This document shows, piece after piece, positions 8,818-15,937 of a stretch of 38,021 bases of DNA (within the stretch, counting starts at the first letter, position 1; each line of letters starts with the position of its first letter). The notes beneath the pieces were generated by a model. The model saw only the letters and a list, made by a program, of their open reading frames with translations, did no database searches and was not told the origin of the DNA. Position numbers and translations under genes: made by a program. Source of the DNA: a virus; IMG/VR virus record IMGVR_UViG_3300046454_000769, positions 1 through 38,021 of that record. The stretch is one strand, 5' to 3'.

Positions 8818-9558
8818 TCAGGGGGTGTGCGGGGTCACTTGCGGCATCGTCACCACATCGACCGAATAGATGCCGAGCCTCAGTTGGTCGGCGAACTCCT
8901 GATCGAGCGAGACGACGAGATTGACCTGGGTGTGCAGATCAACGATCCAGCGGTCTTCCCACTGTGACTCGGCATTGGGGAACGGCACCATGCGCGGATC
9001 TTCGGCATAGAGCGGTGTCATGCCGTAGGGTTGCGACGCCTGCGCCAGGAGCTGGCAGCCCCGTTCGTCACGCCACGTGGTCTGGATCGCCAGCGCGTTC
9101 ATGTTGCCGTTGGGACCATGCACGTCGCACTGATAGACCACGTCCATCGGCTGCAGCATGGTGTGCCGCCCGGCATAGATATTACTGCCTGCCGCGACCA
9201 TCTGCGGCGGCGCCACGGTGTAGCTCCCGGGGGTCTCCAACACGGCGGTGACCACGCTGCCAGGAACCATCACCGAGCCGTAGAGCAGGTATCCCGGCAA
9301 TAGCTTTGGGCCGGAGGTCACGGTCAGCGTGTCGTTGACGATGCCACCGATCAGATGAAGATCCGCGTCGGCGTCGACATTGGTCGACAGCCGTTCGCGT
9401 CGCAGCGTGGTCAGCACGCAGAAGTCCGGCGACAGCGGTTCCGGCACCCGGTTGCCATAGGCGCGGATCACCTCGACGCCGGTTGGCAGGATGCCGAGCA
9501 GCACCGCGCGCACCGCTGTCATGATCTCGGTGTCGCCGATACTGACCAGGGCTGGCAT
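8818..9558 (-). CDS. Phage neck terminator-like protein
   Basis: A 246-residue protein whose ATG overlaps the stop of the preceding gene (TGATG). The C-terminal half contains PMDVVYQCDVHGPNGNMNALAIQTTWRDERGCQLL, then GMTPLYAEDPRMVPFPNAESQWEDRWIVDLHTQVNLVVSLDQEFADQLRLGI. This set of motifs (PLYadDP, Pf.Nae.Qw..RW) is typical of the neck terminator family that caps the tail tube at the neck. Its position just before the sheath supports this. The N-terminal part (EIMTAVRAVLLGILPTGVEVIRAYGNRVPEP) also fits. Confidence 0.75.
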   Translation of the reverse strand: MPALVSIGDTEIMTAVRAVLLGILPTGVEVIRAYGNRVPEPLSPDFCVLTTLRRERLSTNVDADADLHLIGGIVNDTLTVTSGPKLLPGYLLYGSVMVPGSVVTAVLETPGSYTVAPPQMVAAGSNIYAGRHTMLQPMDVVYQCDVHGPNGNMNALAIQTTWRDERGCQLLAQASQPYGMTPLYAEDPRMVPFPNAESQWEDRWIVDLHTQVNLVVSLDQEFADQLRLGIYSVDVVTMPQVTPHTP

Positions 9559-9815
9559 CAGTCCTCGTCGTCGCGCTTGGTAGTGGCGAAGCCGGGGACC
9601 GCCGCATTCGGCGTGGTCACCAGCATTGGCTGCTGGTCCTTGGCACCGTAGTAGATGTCCTTGCCGCGTTTGGCACCGTAGAGCGGACGGATGGAATCGA
9701 CGCCCGAGATGGTGCCCTTGTTGCGCGACGCATAGAACACCTCCTCGCCCTTCTCGGGTCCGTAGGTGTCTTCCATGTTCGCCTTGATCTTGGCGCCCTT
9801 CTCGGTCAGCGGCAT
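9558..9815 (-). CDS. Small conserved phage protein (LTEKGxKIKxxMxxxYGxEKG type)
   Basis: An 85-residue protein. The N-terminus MPLTEKGAKIKANMEDTYG, then EKGEEVFYASRNKGTISGVDS, is a small motif I recognise from many phage genomes, often beside structural or portal-linked genes, without a firm function. The second half has LYGAKRGKDIYYGAK, which resembles LYGARMGRDILFGSR at the start of the RelA/SpoT-like protein encoded at 28760-29578. The charged end ATTKRDDED is disordered-looking. The gene is coupled to its downstream neighbour by a stop-start overlap. Confidence 0.7.
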   Translation of the reverse strand: MPLTEKGAKIKANMEDTYGPEKGEEVFYASRNKGTISGVDSIRPLYGAKRGKDIYYGAKDQQPMLVTTPNAAVPGFATTKRDDED

Positions 9816-9817
9816 CG

Positions 9818-10255
9818 CTACAGCTTCAGCCGGATCGCGCGGCGCAGGCCGTCATCGAGATGGCCGACCAGACGTGGTCGCGGGAAGTAAAGCGGATTGA
9901 CCACAGGCGTGTCATCCGGCACCACCGGCGGTGCCTGCATGACGATCTCGGACGCCCAGGCCGGACCCATCCGCAGCCAGTGATAGATCAGCCGCTGCTT
10001 GATGTCGTCCGGCACATAGTCGTCCGCCGCGAAGTCCGCCGGCCACTCGGGAGCCGGTGGCGCTTCGACCTCGACCGCCGTCACCTCTGGCGCCGCCTCC
10101 ACCACCGGCGCGGGGGCTGGCGCGGGGGCGACGTAGACGACCGGCAGATACTCGACCTTCGCCTCGGTGATGAGCCTCAGGTCAAGGAAGTCCTGGGTCG
10201 CCTCCTTGAGCTGGACGACCGGCTCGACCGGCTCGACCGGTGCGGTGTCGCTCAC
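9818..10255 (-). CDS. Hypothetical Ala/Pro/Val-rich virion-region protein
   Basis: I do not recognise this family. I chose the GTG at 10255 (VSDTAPVEPVEPVVQL), which leaves a 4-base gap after the upstream stop; an earlier start in the same frame would overlap that gene. The 145-residue product has a Pro/Ala/Val linker in the middle (APAPAPAPVVEAAPEV). A compact region near the end, DDIKQRLIYHWLRMGPAWASEI, resembles DVQAQLMEHWRRFGPNHGAI in the small protein at 10598-10795, suggesting a shared short helical module. It lies between head-completion and neck genes, so a virion or assembly role is possible. Confidence 0.6.
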   Translation of the reverse strand: MSDTAPVEPVEPVVQLKEATQDFLDLRLITEAKVEYLPVVYVAPAPAPAPVVEAAPEVTAVEVEAPPAPEWPADFAADDYVPDDIKQRLIYHWLRMGPAWASEIVMQAPPVVPDDTPVVNPLYFPRPRLVGHLDDGLRRAIRLKL

Positions 10256-10259
10256 GAGG

Positions 10260-10571
10260 TTATCCGAGCACGGTCCACGTGCCATCGCCGCCCGAGAGAT
10301 ACAGCACCGCGCCTACCGTGCCGCTGGAATCGGTGTAGAGCGAGCCGATCTGATCGAACCCCGGCGTCGCGCCACCGGGCGCGCCCTGGCCGACCGAGAT
10401 CACCATCGAGATCGGCGGCGTGCCGATGTTCACCGCACCGCTGGCTGATGCGGCACCGACGGTCTCCTGCAGCGCGGAAATTTCGCCGGCGATGGTTGTG
10501 AAATTGGCGCGGACATCGGCGGTGTAGGCCTCGCCGCTCGCCGGCTTGGTAACGTCGACCATGGAAGGCAT
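10260..10571 (-). CDS. Small fibre- or decoration-like phage protein
   Basis: A 103-residue protein; ATG at 10571 follows GGAGAACAGCA, a good ribosome site, and a second ATG at 10562 is possible. VTKPASGEAYTADVRANFTTIAGEISALQ is a segment commonly found at the start of short phage fibre or decoration proteins. It is followed by a Gly-rich part and a beta-rich end (IGSLYTDSSGTVGAVLYLSGGDGTWTVLG), which resembles the tip or foot of trimeric fibres. Function is inferred only from this resemblance. Confidence 0.6.
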   Translation of the reverse strand: MPSMVDVTKPASGEAYTADVRANFTTIAGEISALQETVGAASASGAVNIGTPPISMVISVGQGAPGGATPGFDQIGSLYTDSSGTVGAVLYLSGGDGTWTVLG

Positions 10572-10597
10572 TGCTGTTCTCCGTTGCTACAGGATGG

Positions 10598-10795
10598 TCA
10601 CGCGGGCCAGATCGTCGCGCCGTCGTCCCAGGTCGTGCCGTCGTCGTCCCACGACGTCAGCGGCACGATGGCGCCGTGGTTGGGACCAAAGCGCCGCCAG
10701 TGCTCCATGAGCTGCGCCTGGACATCGCTCGGCACCGAGGTATCCACCGGCGTCGAGGCGTCGAAGACCACCGGGCCGCTACCGCTTCCACTCAT
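10598..10795 (-). CDS. Small hypothetical protein with HWRRFGP motif
   Basis: A 65-residue protein of unrecognised family, starting MSGSGSGPVVFDAST. The core DVQAQLMEHWRRFGPNHGAIVPLTSW shares the L..HW.R.GP pattern with the protein at 9818-10255. The end (DDDGTTWDDGATIWPA) has a short internal TTWDDG/TIW-like repeat. It lies in the minus-strand neck gene run with close spacing on both sides. Confidence 0.6.
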   Translation of the reverse strand: MSGSGSGPVVFDASTPVDTSVPSDVQAQLMEHWRRFGPNHGAIVPLTSWDDDGTTWDDGATIWPA

Positions 10796-10808
10796 CGCAG
10801 GCTCCTTT

Positions 10809-11225
10809 TCAGACGGGGGACGGAGGGGGTGCCACGAATGGCTGCGACGGCTTCGGCGACTGCAGCGTGACGATCACCTTGCACCAGTCCGGCCACTGCT
10901 CGGACACCATCGTCACCAGCCACTCGTAGCCGTCGAACAGGAACACATCGCCGCCGGTCTCGTCGGCGCGGACGATCCCTGACCAACTGCCGTTGATGTA
11001 GACCGACAGGCGGTTCGCCTGGACGTTGAAGCCGACATCGGCCAGCAGGCGCAGCTCGTCCGATGTCAGGTTCTGCACCTGTCCAGGCCCCGACAGCAGC
11101 TCGTAATTTGGCACGCGCGAGCCGTCGGGGTTGGTGGTGTAGCCGGCGGTGGCACGACGGATCTGGATGGTGCGGAACGGATTGACGATGCCGATCAGCG
11201 GCGCCGCCATTTGGTGGAGGTTCAT
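10809..11225 (-). CDS. Conserved phage head-tail region protein
   Basis: A 138-residue protein with IVNPFRTIQIRRATAGYTTNPDGSRVPNY, LTSDELRLLADVGFNVQANRLSVYING, WSGIVRADETGGDVFLF and YEWLVTMVSEQWPDWCKVIVTLQ. I recognise this as a conserved protein encoded between the DUF4054-type adaptor and the neck terminator in comparable phages, where it probably acts in head closure or neck formation. The start overlaps the upstream stop by 4 bases. The last residues are a Pro-rich tail. Confidence 0.65.
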   Translation of the reverse strand: MNLHQMAAPLIGIVNPFRTIQIRRATAGYTTNPDGSRVPNYELLSGPGQVQNLTSDELRLLADVGFNVQANRLSVYINGSWSGIVRADETGGDVFLFDGYEWLVTMVSEQWPDWCKVIVTLQSPKPSQPFVAPPPSPV

Positions 11226-11668
11226 CCCTCGACCACTTCGTGCTCGACGCTCTTGACCATCAGGCTCGTTTCGATGAGCGGCTTATCAAACCCCTTCCGG
11301 TCGATCGTGCTCTGCGCCAGCGGGGGTTCCATCAGCGTGTTGATCGACTCGCGCACCCGCCCGGCGATCTCCTGACCCAGCGTGTCCAAGGTCGCGTCAA
11401 CGTCGAGGTCGTTACTCTTCAGTATCACCGACGCCATCTTGCCCCACTTGGGCGACTGCGCGGCGATCATGTTGCGGAAGAACGGGCGCGGTGGCTGGCC
11501 GTGCTTGGCGATGCCGAACTCATTCCACGCCGCGACCTGCGGCACCGAGGTGCCGTCGGGGTAGGTGCCACCCTTCAGGAACCCGACCTTCAGCGTGCGC
11601 GGGTGCTCGGCGATCTTGCGCCGCAGCTCGTCCAGCGCCCCGGAGTTTTTCCTTACCAGTGCCGCCAT
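11222..11668 (-). CDS. Head-tail completion / neck protein (gp10-like size and position)
   Basis: I chose ATG at 11668 (MAALVRKNSGALDELRRKIAEHP), which overlaps the upstream adaptor gene by 16 bases; the same frame is open further up, but that part is the out-of-frame reading of the adaptor. The 148-residue product contains TLKVGFLKGGTYPDGTSVPQVAAWNEFG, GQPPRPFFRNMIAAQ and PLAQSTIDRKGFDKPLIETSLM, motifs shared by phage neck or tail-completion proteins that join the head connector to the tail. Family membership is inferred from this pattern and gene order. Confidence 0.7.
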   Translation of the reverse strand: MAALVRKNSGALDELRRKIAEHPRTLKVGFLKGGTYPDGTSVPQVAAWNEFGIAKHGQPPRPFFRNMIAAQSPKWGKMASVILKSNDLDVDATLDTLGQEIAGRVRESINTLMEPPLAQSTIDRKGFDKPLIETSLMVKSVEHEVVEG

Positions 11669-12156
11669 GCGCCGAGCCTGCCGGTGAAGGTGTTGGCCTC
11701 GGGGAAGGGCTGCGGCCCGATATGGTATTGCCACGTGCGATACTGCGCGGTGGCCGCCCAGTAGAGCGCGCCGTATGGCGTTTGTGTATACCACGCCTCG
11801 CTCGGTCCGCCGCTGCCGGCGGAACCGTAGTCGGAGGTGATCGACACCGAGCCTTCGGTGGCGGAGTTGATTCGCCCGACCATGCCGACACCCTGGCCCG
11901 GCGTGACGAACCCGCACGCCGTCAGTCCGCCGTTCAGTGCCGCGATGTGGGCGGTCAGCATGTCGAGGTAGCCGGCGCGCGGCTGCTGCGCCGGCACCGG
12001 CGAGCACGGCGAGTTGTCGCAGAACATCGTCGCCTGATTGAAGAACATCTGCGCGCGCGGTTGGGTGACCGCCTGAAACTCCGGATAGCACGCCATCCAG
12101 TGCGGGTAGTCGAACACCACGACATTGGGATCGACCGGGACGATGACGTCGCTCAT
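11653..12156 (-). CDS. Head-tail adaptor (DUF4054-like)
   Basis: A 167-residue protein. VVFDYPHWMACYPEFQAV, RAQMFFNQATMFCDNSPCSPV, GYLDMLTAHIAALN, GRINSATEGSVSITSDYG and WYTQTPYGALYWAATAQYRT fit the DUF4054 family well. These proteins form a ring under the portal and connect the head to the tail. The gene follows the three paralogous genes and precedes the neck-completion gene, the usual place for this adaptor. Confidence 0.85.
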   Translation of the reverse strand: MSDVIVPVDPNVVVFDYPHWMACYPEFQAVTQPRAQMFFNQATMFCDNSPCSPVPAQQPRAGYLDMLTAHIAALNGGLTACGFVTPGQGVGMVGRINSATEGSVSITSDYGSAGSGGPSEAWYTQTPYGALYWAATAQYRTWQYHIGPQPFPEANTFTGRLGAWRHW

Positions 12157-12159
12157 GGG

Positions 12160-12762
12160 TTACGCCGGATACTGCGTCGGATACTGTTGCGGCGGCTGCT
12201 GCACTGGTTGCGCCACGGGCTGCTGTGGCGGCGGCGCCATCGGGCGCTCCTGCTGGCGGCGCTCCACGATCGCCAGGGCCTGCTGCTGCGCCTGCTCTGC
12301 CGCGCCACGCTCGGCTGTCGCCGCCTCGGCCTGCGCATCGGCCTGCTTGCGCAGGATCTCGGCCTGCCGGATCTGGGCGTCGGCCTGCCGCACCCGTTGG
12401 GCGGCCACCTGGGCGGCGGTGCGCGCCGCGTCCAGCGGGGTGTCCTCGGCGAGCGCGCCGCCGGTGTCATCCTCCAGCCCTAGCTCAAACCCGTATTCGT
12501 CCTGCGTATCTTGCATGGCATCCACCTCGGCCTGGGTGACCGGTCTAACGGTGTCCAGCAGCGCCGGGTTCGCGGTCATCCACTCGTTGAACGCCGCGAG
12601 ATCGACGTCATAGGTGATGCCGGTGCCATGCACCGCGCCGGGGTCGCGCTGGCCGACGATGGTGACGGAATAGGGGTCGACCCCCTCCGGGTGCGTCGTG
12701 GCCGAGCATAGCACCGAGACCGGCAGGGTGCTGGCGACGATCGTGGTGGTTGATCCGGACAT
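12160..12762 (-). CDS. Paralogue 3 of a tandem family, with coiled-coil tail
   Basis: A 200-residue protein. Residues 1-105 resemble the start of the next two upstream proteins: IVASTLPVSVLC, VTIVGQRDPGAVHGTGITYDVDLAAFNEWMTANPAL, then EYGFELGLEDD. The second half is an Ala/Gln/Arg-rich helix with heptad-like spacing (AQRVRQADAQIRQAEILRKQ), probably a coiled coil, ending in a Pro/Gln tail (PPPQQPVAQPVQQPPQQYPT). No function is known to me; location between the capsid and adaptor genes suggests a head-associated or assembly role. Confidence 0.7.
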   Translation of the reverse strand: MSGSTTTIVASTLPVSVLCSATTHPEGVDPYSVTIVGQRDPGAVHGTGITYDVDLAAFNEWMTANPALLDTVRPVTQAEVDAMQDTQDEYGFELGLEDDTGGALAEDTPLDAARTAAQVAAQRVRQADAQIRQAEILRKQADAQAEAATAERGAAEQAQQQALAIVERRQQERPMAPPPQQPVAQPVQQPPQQYPTQYPA

Positions 12763-12777
12763 GGAGAGAACTCCCTT

Positions 12778-13818
12778 CTATGGTGTGCCGTCGATTCCTT
12801 GCACGGTGATCGCGCCGACCGACTGGCGCAGTCGCATGGAGATCGACAGATCCTGGGTTGGTCGGGCGAACGCGTCGCCATTGCGGAAGCCCATACTGGC
12901 CATCAGCGCCGCGACGGACCCTGCCTGTGCGGCGGTGCTCGGCGCCGACGCGTAGGAGATGGTCGAGGTGATGCCGGTGGTGTTGCTGTGGATGAGAAAC
13001 TGCCACGGCGCGGCTGCTGACACGGACGCCGTCAGATAGGCGCCAAGATCGGCATTGATGCCGGCACAGATATCGTCGGCGCTGGCGACCGTGCCGAACA
13101 CCCGCGCCAGCTTCAGGGTGAGGCCGTCGACCACGATGTCGAACCCGAGGGGAAAGAGGGAATTGTTGTTGAACAGGGCGAGCAGATCGAGCACGTCCTG
13201 ATCGCTGAAATCGCCACTGATCAGCAGTGCCGATGTCGCTTCAACCGGCGCGGTGTAGAGCACGCTGTTGGAGGGCGGCGCCTCGGTGGCGCCGCTGGCA
13301 TTACTTGCGGTGACGACGCAGCTTATCGTGTGGCCGTCATTGCTCGCCAGCAGCGGCAAGGTGTCACCGTTCGGGCCGATCGGCAGCGTGTCGTCCTGCA
13401 TCCACTGGTAATCATAGTGGGTTGGGACATTGGTCCAGTTGCCCATCGTGCAGCGCATGCGCTGCTCTTCCTGCCAGACATAGGGCACGTCGACATTGAC
13501 CGGCGGCAGGAGCGGGTCGATCGGCGGTGCCGGCTCGAAACCATTCTCCAACCCGTAGGTCTGCAAGGGATCGCCGTTGGCGTCGAGCTGCTCCTGGGTC
13601 GCGTCGGTGATGAACGGGGTGAATTGTGGGTGCGCTACCATCCATTGGTTGAACAGCGCGCTATCGACGTCATAGGTCAGGCCCCAGCCGTTGACGGCGG
13701 ACGGATCGCGCTGGCCGACGATGGTCTGCGAGATCTCCATGCCACCAGTGGTGCCGTGCGGCCCCTGCATCAGGACCGAGGTCTCCATTTTCGACGCGAC
13801 GGTCACGGTGCCTGACAT
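12778..13818 (-). CDS. Paralogue 2, with Ig-like domain and C-terminal extension
   Basis: A 346-residue protein. The N-terminal ~110 residues (TVTVASKMETSVLMQG, TIVGQRDPSAVNGWGLTYDV, FNQWMVAHP) are shared with its two neighbours. Residues ~125-195 look like an Ig-like domain: RCTMGNWTNVPTHYDYQWMQ, TLPLLASNDGHTISCVVTASNASG. The rest (ALLISGDFSDQ, DICAGINADLGAYLTA, FLIHSNTTGITSTISYAS, LMASMGF) resembles the segment found in sheath-like DUF3383 proteins. Ig-like domains decorate many phage head and tail surfaces and bind carbohydrates weakly. The overall function is unknown. Confidence 0.7.
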   Translation of the reverse strand: MSGTVTVASKMETSVLMQGPHGTTGGMEISQTIVGQRDPSAVNGWGLTYDVDSALFNQWMVAHPQFTPFITDATQEQLDANGDPLQTYGLENGFEPAPPIDPLLPPVNVDVPYVWQEEQRMRCTMGNWTNVPTHYDYQWMQDDTLPIGPNGDTLPLLASNDGHTISCVVTASNASGATEAPPSNSVLYTAPVEATSALLISGDFSDQDVLDLLALFNNNSLFPLGFDIVVDGLTLKLARVFGTVASADDICAGINADLGAYLTASVSAAAPWQFLIHSNTTGITSTISYASAPSTAAQAGSVAALMASMGFRNGDAFARPTQDLSISMRLRQSVGAITVQGIDGTP

Positions 13819-13827
13819 GCTGACCCC

Positions 13828-14256
13828 TCACACCGCGTCGGCGGTCGCGATCTTGCGCTGGAACTCCGGCGGCAGATTCTTCGGATCGATCGGCTCGAAA
13901 CCGCTCTTCTCGTTACGGTGGTCGTTGGCCTGGGCGATCGTGTCACCCACCTTGGCCTGGGCGAATATCAGGCCGTTGCGCACGATGTCGGCGTCCTTGT
14001 ATTGCTCCAGCCACTGCGCGAACCGGTCGGCATCGACGCCATGGGTCAGCGCGGCGCCGTGGGCGATCTGATAGGGCGCGTCCTGTCCGAGCTTGCGTGC
14101 CGGGCCGTTGATCTTGTGCTGCCACGGCAGCGCCTTGGCGATCTTCATGTCCTTCACGCCGCCGGTCATCACCGGCACGCTGATGGTCTCAAACTCGTAG
14201 ACCTGCAGCACGAGGCCGTTGGGGATCTTGCAGGCGACGGTGACGGTTCCCGGCAT
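13828..14256 (-). CDS. Paralogue 1 of the tandem family, downstream of the capsid gene
   Basis: A 142-residue protein starting MPGTVTVACKIPNGLVLQVYEF, closely matching the TVTVASK start of the next gene. It carries LPWQHKINGPARKLGQDAP, AHGAALTHGVDADRFAQWLEQYK and SGFEPIDPKNLPPEFQ. The pattern V-D-x-x-x-F-x-x-W aligns with the YDVDxxxFNxWM part of the other two paralogues. It follows the major capsid gene by 4 bases and is probably co-translated. I recognise similar genes next to DUF2184-type capsid genes but know no function. Confidence 0.7.
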   Translation of the reverse strand: MPGTVTVACKIPNGLVLQVYEFETISVPVMTGGVKDMKIAKALPWQHKINGPARKLGQDAPYQIAHGAALTHGVDADRFAQWLEQYKDADIVRNGLIFAQAKVGDTIAQANDHRNEKSGFEPIDPKNLPPEFQRKIATADAV

Positions 14257-14260
14257 CGCC

Positions 14261-15316
14261 TCAAACCCCGATCATACCGGCGATCGCCAGCGGGTAGCGA
14301 ATGATCGCACCCCAGGTGCCGCCGGTCTTCTTCTGCGCGTAGCTCGACAGGCTGCGCACCAGCGCGTGGTCGCGGCTCTTCTCGTTGAAGCCGCAATAGC
14401 CGGTCTTGTTGCCGTCGAACTCCTTGGCGATGAGCTGCACCAGATTGCCGCCGGCCACCGCCGAATAGCGCGGGTCGGTGACGTAGGAGATGTTCGGGAA
14501 ACTCTCCTTGATAAACGCCTTGATGGTGATGCCGAACGAGTTAATCGCGGTCAGCGCCGAGGCGACCGTGTTCGGATACACCAGGGTAATCGCGGTGTCC
14601 TGCGTGATGTAGCCCTGCGAATTGGAGGTGAGCTGATTGAACATCAGCTGGAAATCCTTGTAGATCTCCTCGGCGGTCGCGGTCACCGCGCCGTTGAACA
14701 CCCACTTATTGGCGTTGCCCGCCGCCTTCAGGGTCGGCAGCAGATTGGCCGGCAACGACGGATCGTTGGTGATGCCGTAGTTCAGCAGCCCGCTGACCCC
14801 GAAGTGATAGGTGAGGTCGAGGAACTTATCGAGCGTCTTGGCAGCGCTCTGCTGCTTCTCGCTGACCAGCTCCAGCTTGGCCGCGCCGGCGCGCTCGACC
14901 TCCAGATCACCGTATTCGATGATGGTCTGGAACAGATAGGCCTGCCGCTGCTCCCACTGCTCGTTGACGTCGGAGCGGCCCATCGTGTTGTAGTCGCCGT
15001 ATGACGACACTTCGCCGGTGTTCTCGACCACCGGGATGAAGATCGTCTGGTCGACCCACGAGCCTTTCTTCTGCTCGCCGAGGATCTCGGCGCCCTTGTT
15101 GGGCGCCTGCAGGATACGCACCACCTCGGAGTCTACGAGCTGGGTAAAGAACGCCGGAATGCCCGCGTTCGGCAGCGTGACCAGCCCCGGCTGCGCGTCC
15201 ATGCCCAATGGCACGCGCATGTCATCTGGCATGTAGTCGTAGGTGAAGGGCATGTGGATGCCCCACTCCTCGGCAAGGCGCTGGGCGTCACGGGCGAACT
15301 CGGAACTGCGTTGCAT
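14261..15316 (-). CDS. Major capsid protein (DUF2184-like)
   Basis: A 351-residue protein with a good ribosome site (AGGAGAGCCGCT before ATG at 15316). Matches to the DUF2184 capsid family include AGIPAFFTQLVDSEVVRILQAPNKGAEILGEQKKGSWVDQT, IIEYGDLEVERAGAAKLELVSEKQQSAAKTLDKFLDLTYHFGVSGLLNYGI and TLVYPNTVASALTAINSFGITIKAFI, with the C-terminal LVQLIAKEFDG and RYPLAIAGMIG. HK97-type folds assemble the shell. Neighbouring cement and protease/scaffold genes upstream support the assignment. Confidence 0.88.
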   Translation of the reverse strand: MQRSSEFARDAQRLAEEWGIHMPFTYDYMPDDMRVPLGMDAQPGLVTLPNAGIPAFFTQLVDSEVVRILQAPNKGAEILGEQKKGSWVDQTIFIPVVENTGEVSSYGDYNTMGRSDVNEQWEQRQAYLFQTIIEYGDLEVERAGAAKLELVSEKQQSAAKTLDKFLDLTYHFGVSGLLNYGITNDPSLPANLLPTLKAAGNANKWVFNGAVTATAEEIYKDFQLMFNQLTSNSQGYITQDTAITLVYPNTVASALTAINSFGITIKAFIKESFPNISYVTDPRYSAVAGGNLVQLIAKEFDGNKTGYCGFNEKSRDHALVRSLSSYAQKKTGGTWGAIIRYPLAIAGMIGV

Positions 15317-15358
15317 AGCGGCTCTCCTACAGCTCAGCTTGAGGGGGTTGTTGCTCGT

Positions 15359-15919
15359 TTAGCCGAGCGGCTGGCTGGTCATTTTGATCAGCTCATTGGC
15401 GAGGCCGGGAGTTGCTGCCCACCACTTGGTCTCGGTGAACCCGGCGATGGTGGCGCCGGTGGCACCGAACTGGATCGTGCCGCCATCCATCACCGCGCCG
15501 CTGGTGTGGGCGTTCTTGGCGAACGCCCGCTGGCCGACCGCGACGGCGCCCGCGCCGGTGTTGCGCACGAAGAAGGTGCCGCCGGTGAACACCTCGCCCA
15601 CCGGGAAACCCGCCGGGATGAAGAACGAGGTCGAACTCGGCGTGGTGAAATAGATCAGGTTCAGTCCGTTCATGTCGCGGTGCAGGAAGCCGCTGGGCAC
15701 GCCGCTGCCGGTGTTGAGCACCAGCGTGTTGGTGGCGACGTCGGCCCACACGAAGCGCGCGATGAACACCCCGGCTGCCGCCGGTGGCACCGCACCCTGC
15801 GTGCCGCCCGCCTTGAACCCGCCTTCGACCGACGGCAACGACCAGCGCGGATCTTCCGACGCGAAGTCACCCTCGACGCCGATCGCCTGGGTGATGTTGA
15901 TAACAGTTTGAAACGTCAT
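15359..15919 (-). CDS. Capsid cement (decoration) protein
   Basis: A 186-residue protein. The start MTFQTVINITQAIGVEGDFAS and the later AGVFIARFVWAD, VPSGFLHRDMNGL, GFPVGEVFTGGTFFVRNTG and GQRAFAKNAHTSG are typical of structural cement proteins that bind the capsid surface at inter-capsomer sites. It lies between the protease/scaffold and the major capsid gene, the common place for this family. Confidence 0.75.
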   Translation of the reverse strand: MTFQTVINITQAIGVEGDFASEDPRWSLPSVEGGFKAGGTQGAVPPAAAGVFIARFVWADVATNTLVLNTGSGVPSGFLHRDMNGLNLIYFTTPSSTSFFIPAGFPVGEVFTGGTFFVRNTGAGAVAVGQRAFAKNAHTSGAVMDGGTIQFGATGATIAGFTETKWWAATPGLANELIKMTSQPLG

Positions 15920-15937
15920 CTCGCTGGCTCCCTGGGA

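Noticed and set aside
11222-12091. A longer version of the neck-completion protein
   Set aside because: The extra N-terminal part is the out-of-frame reading of the DUF4054-like adaptor; ATG at 11668 fits better.
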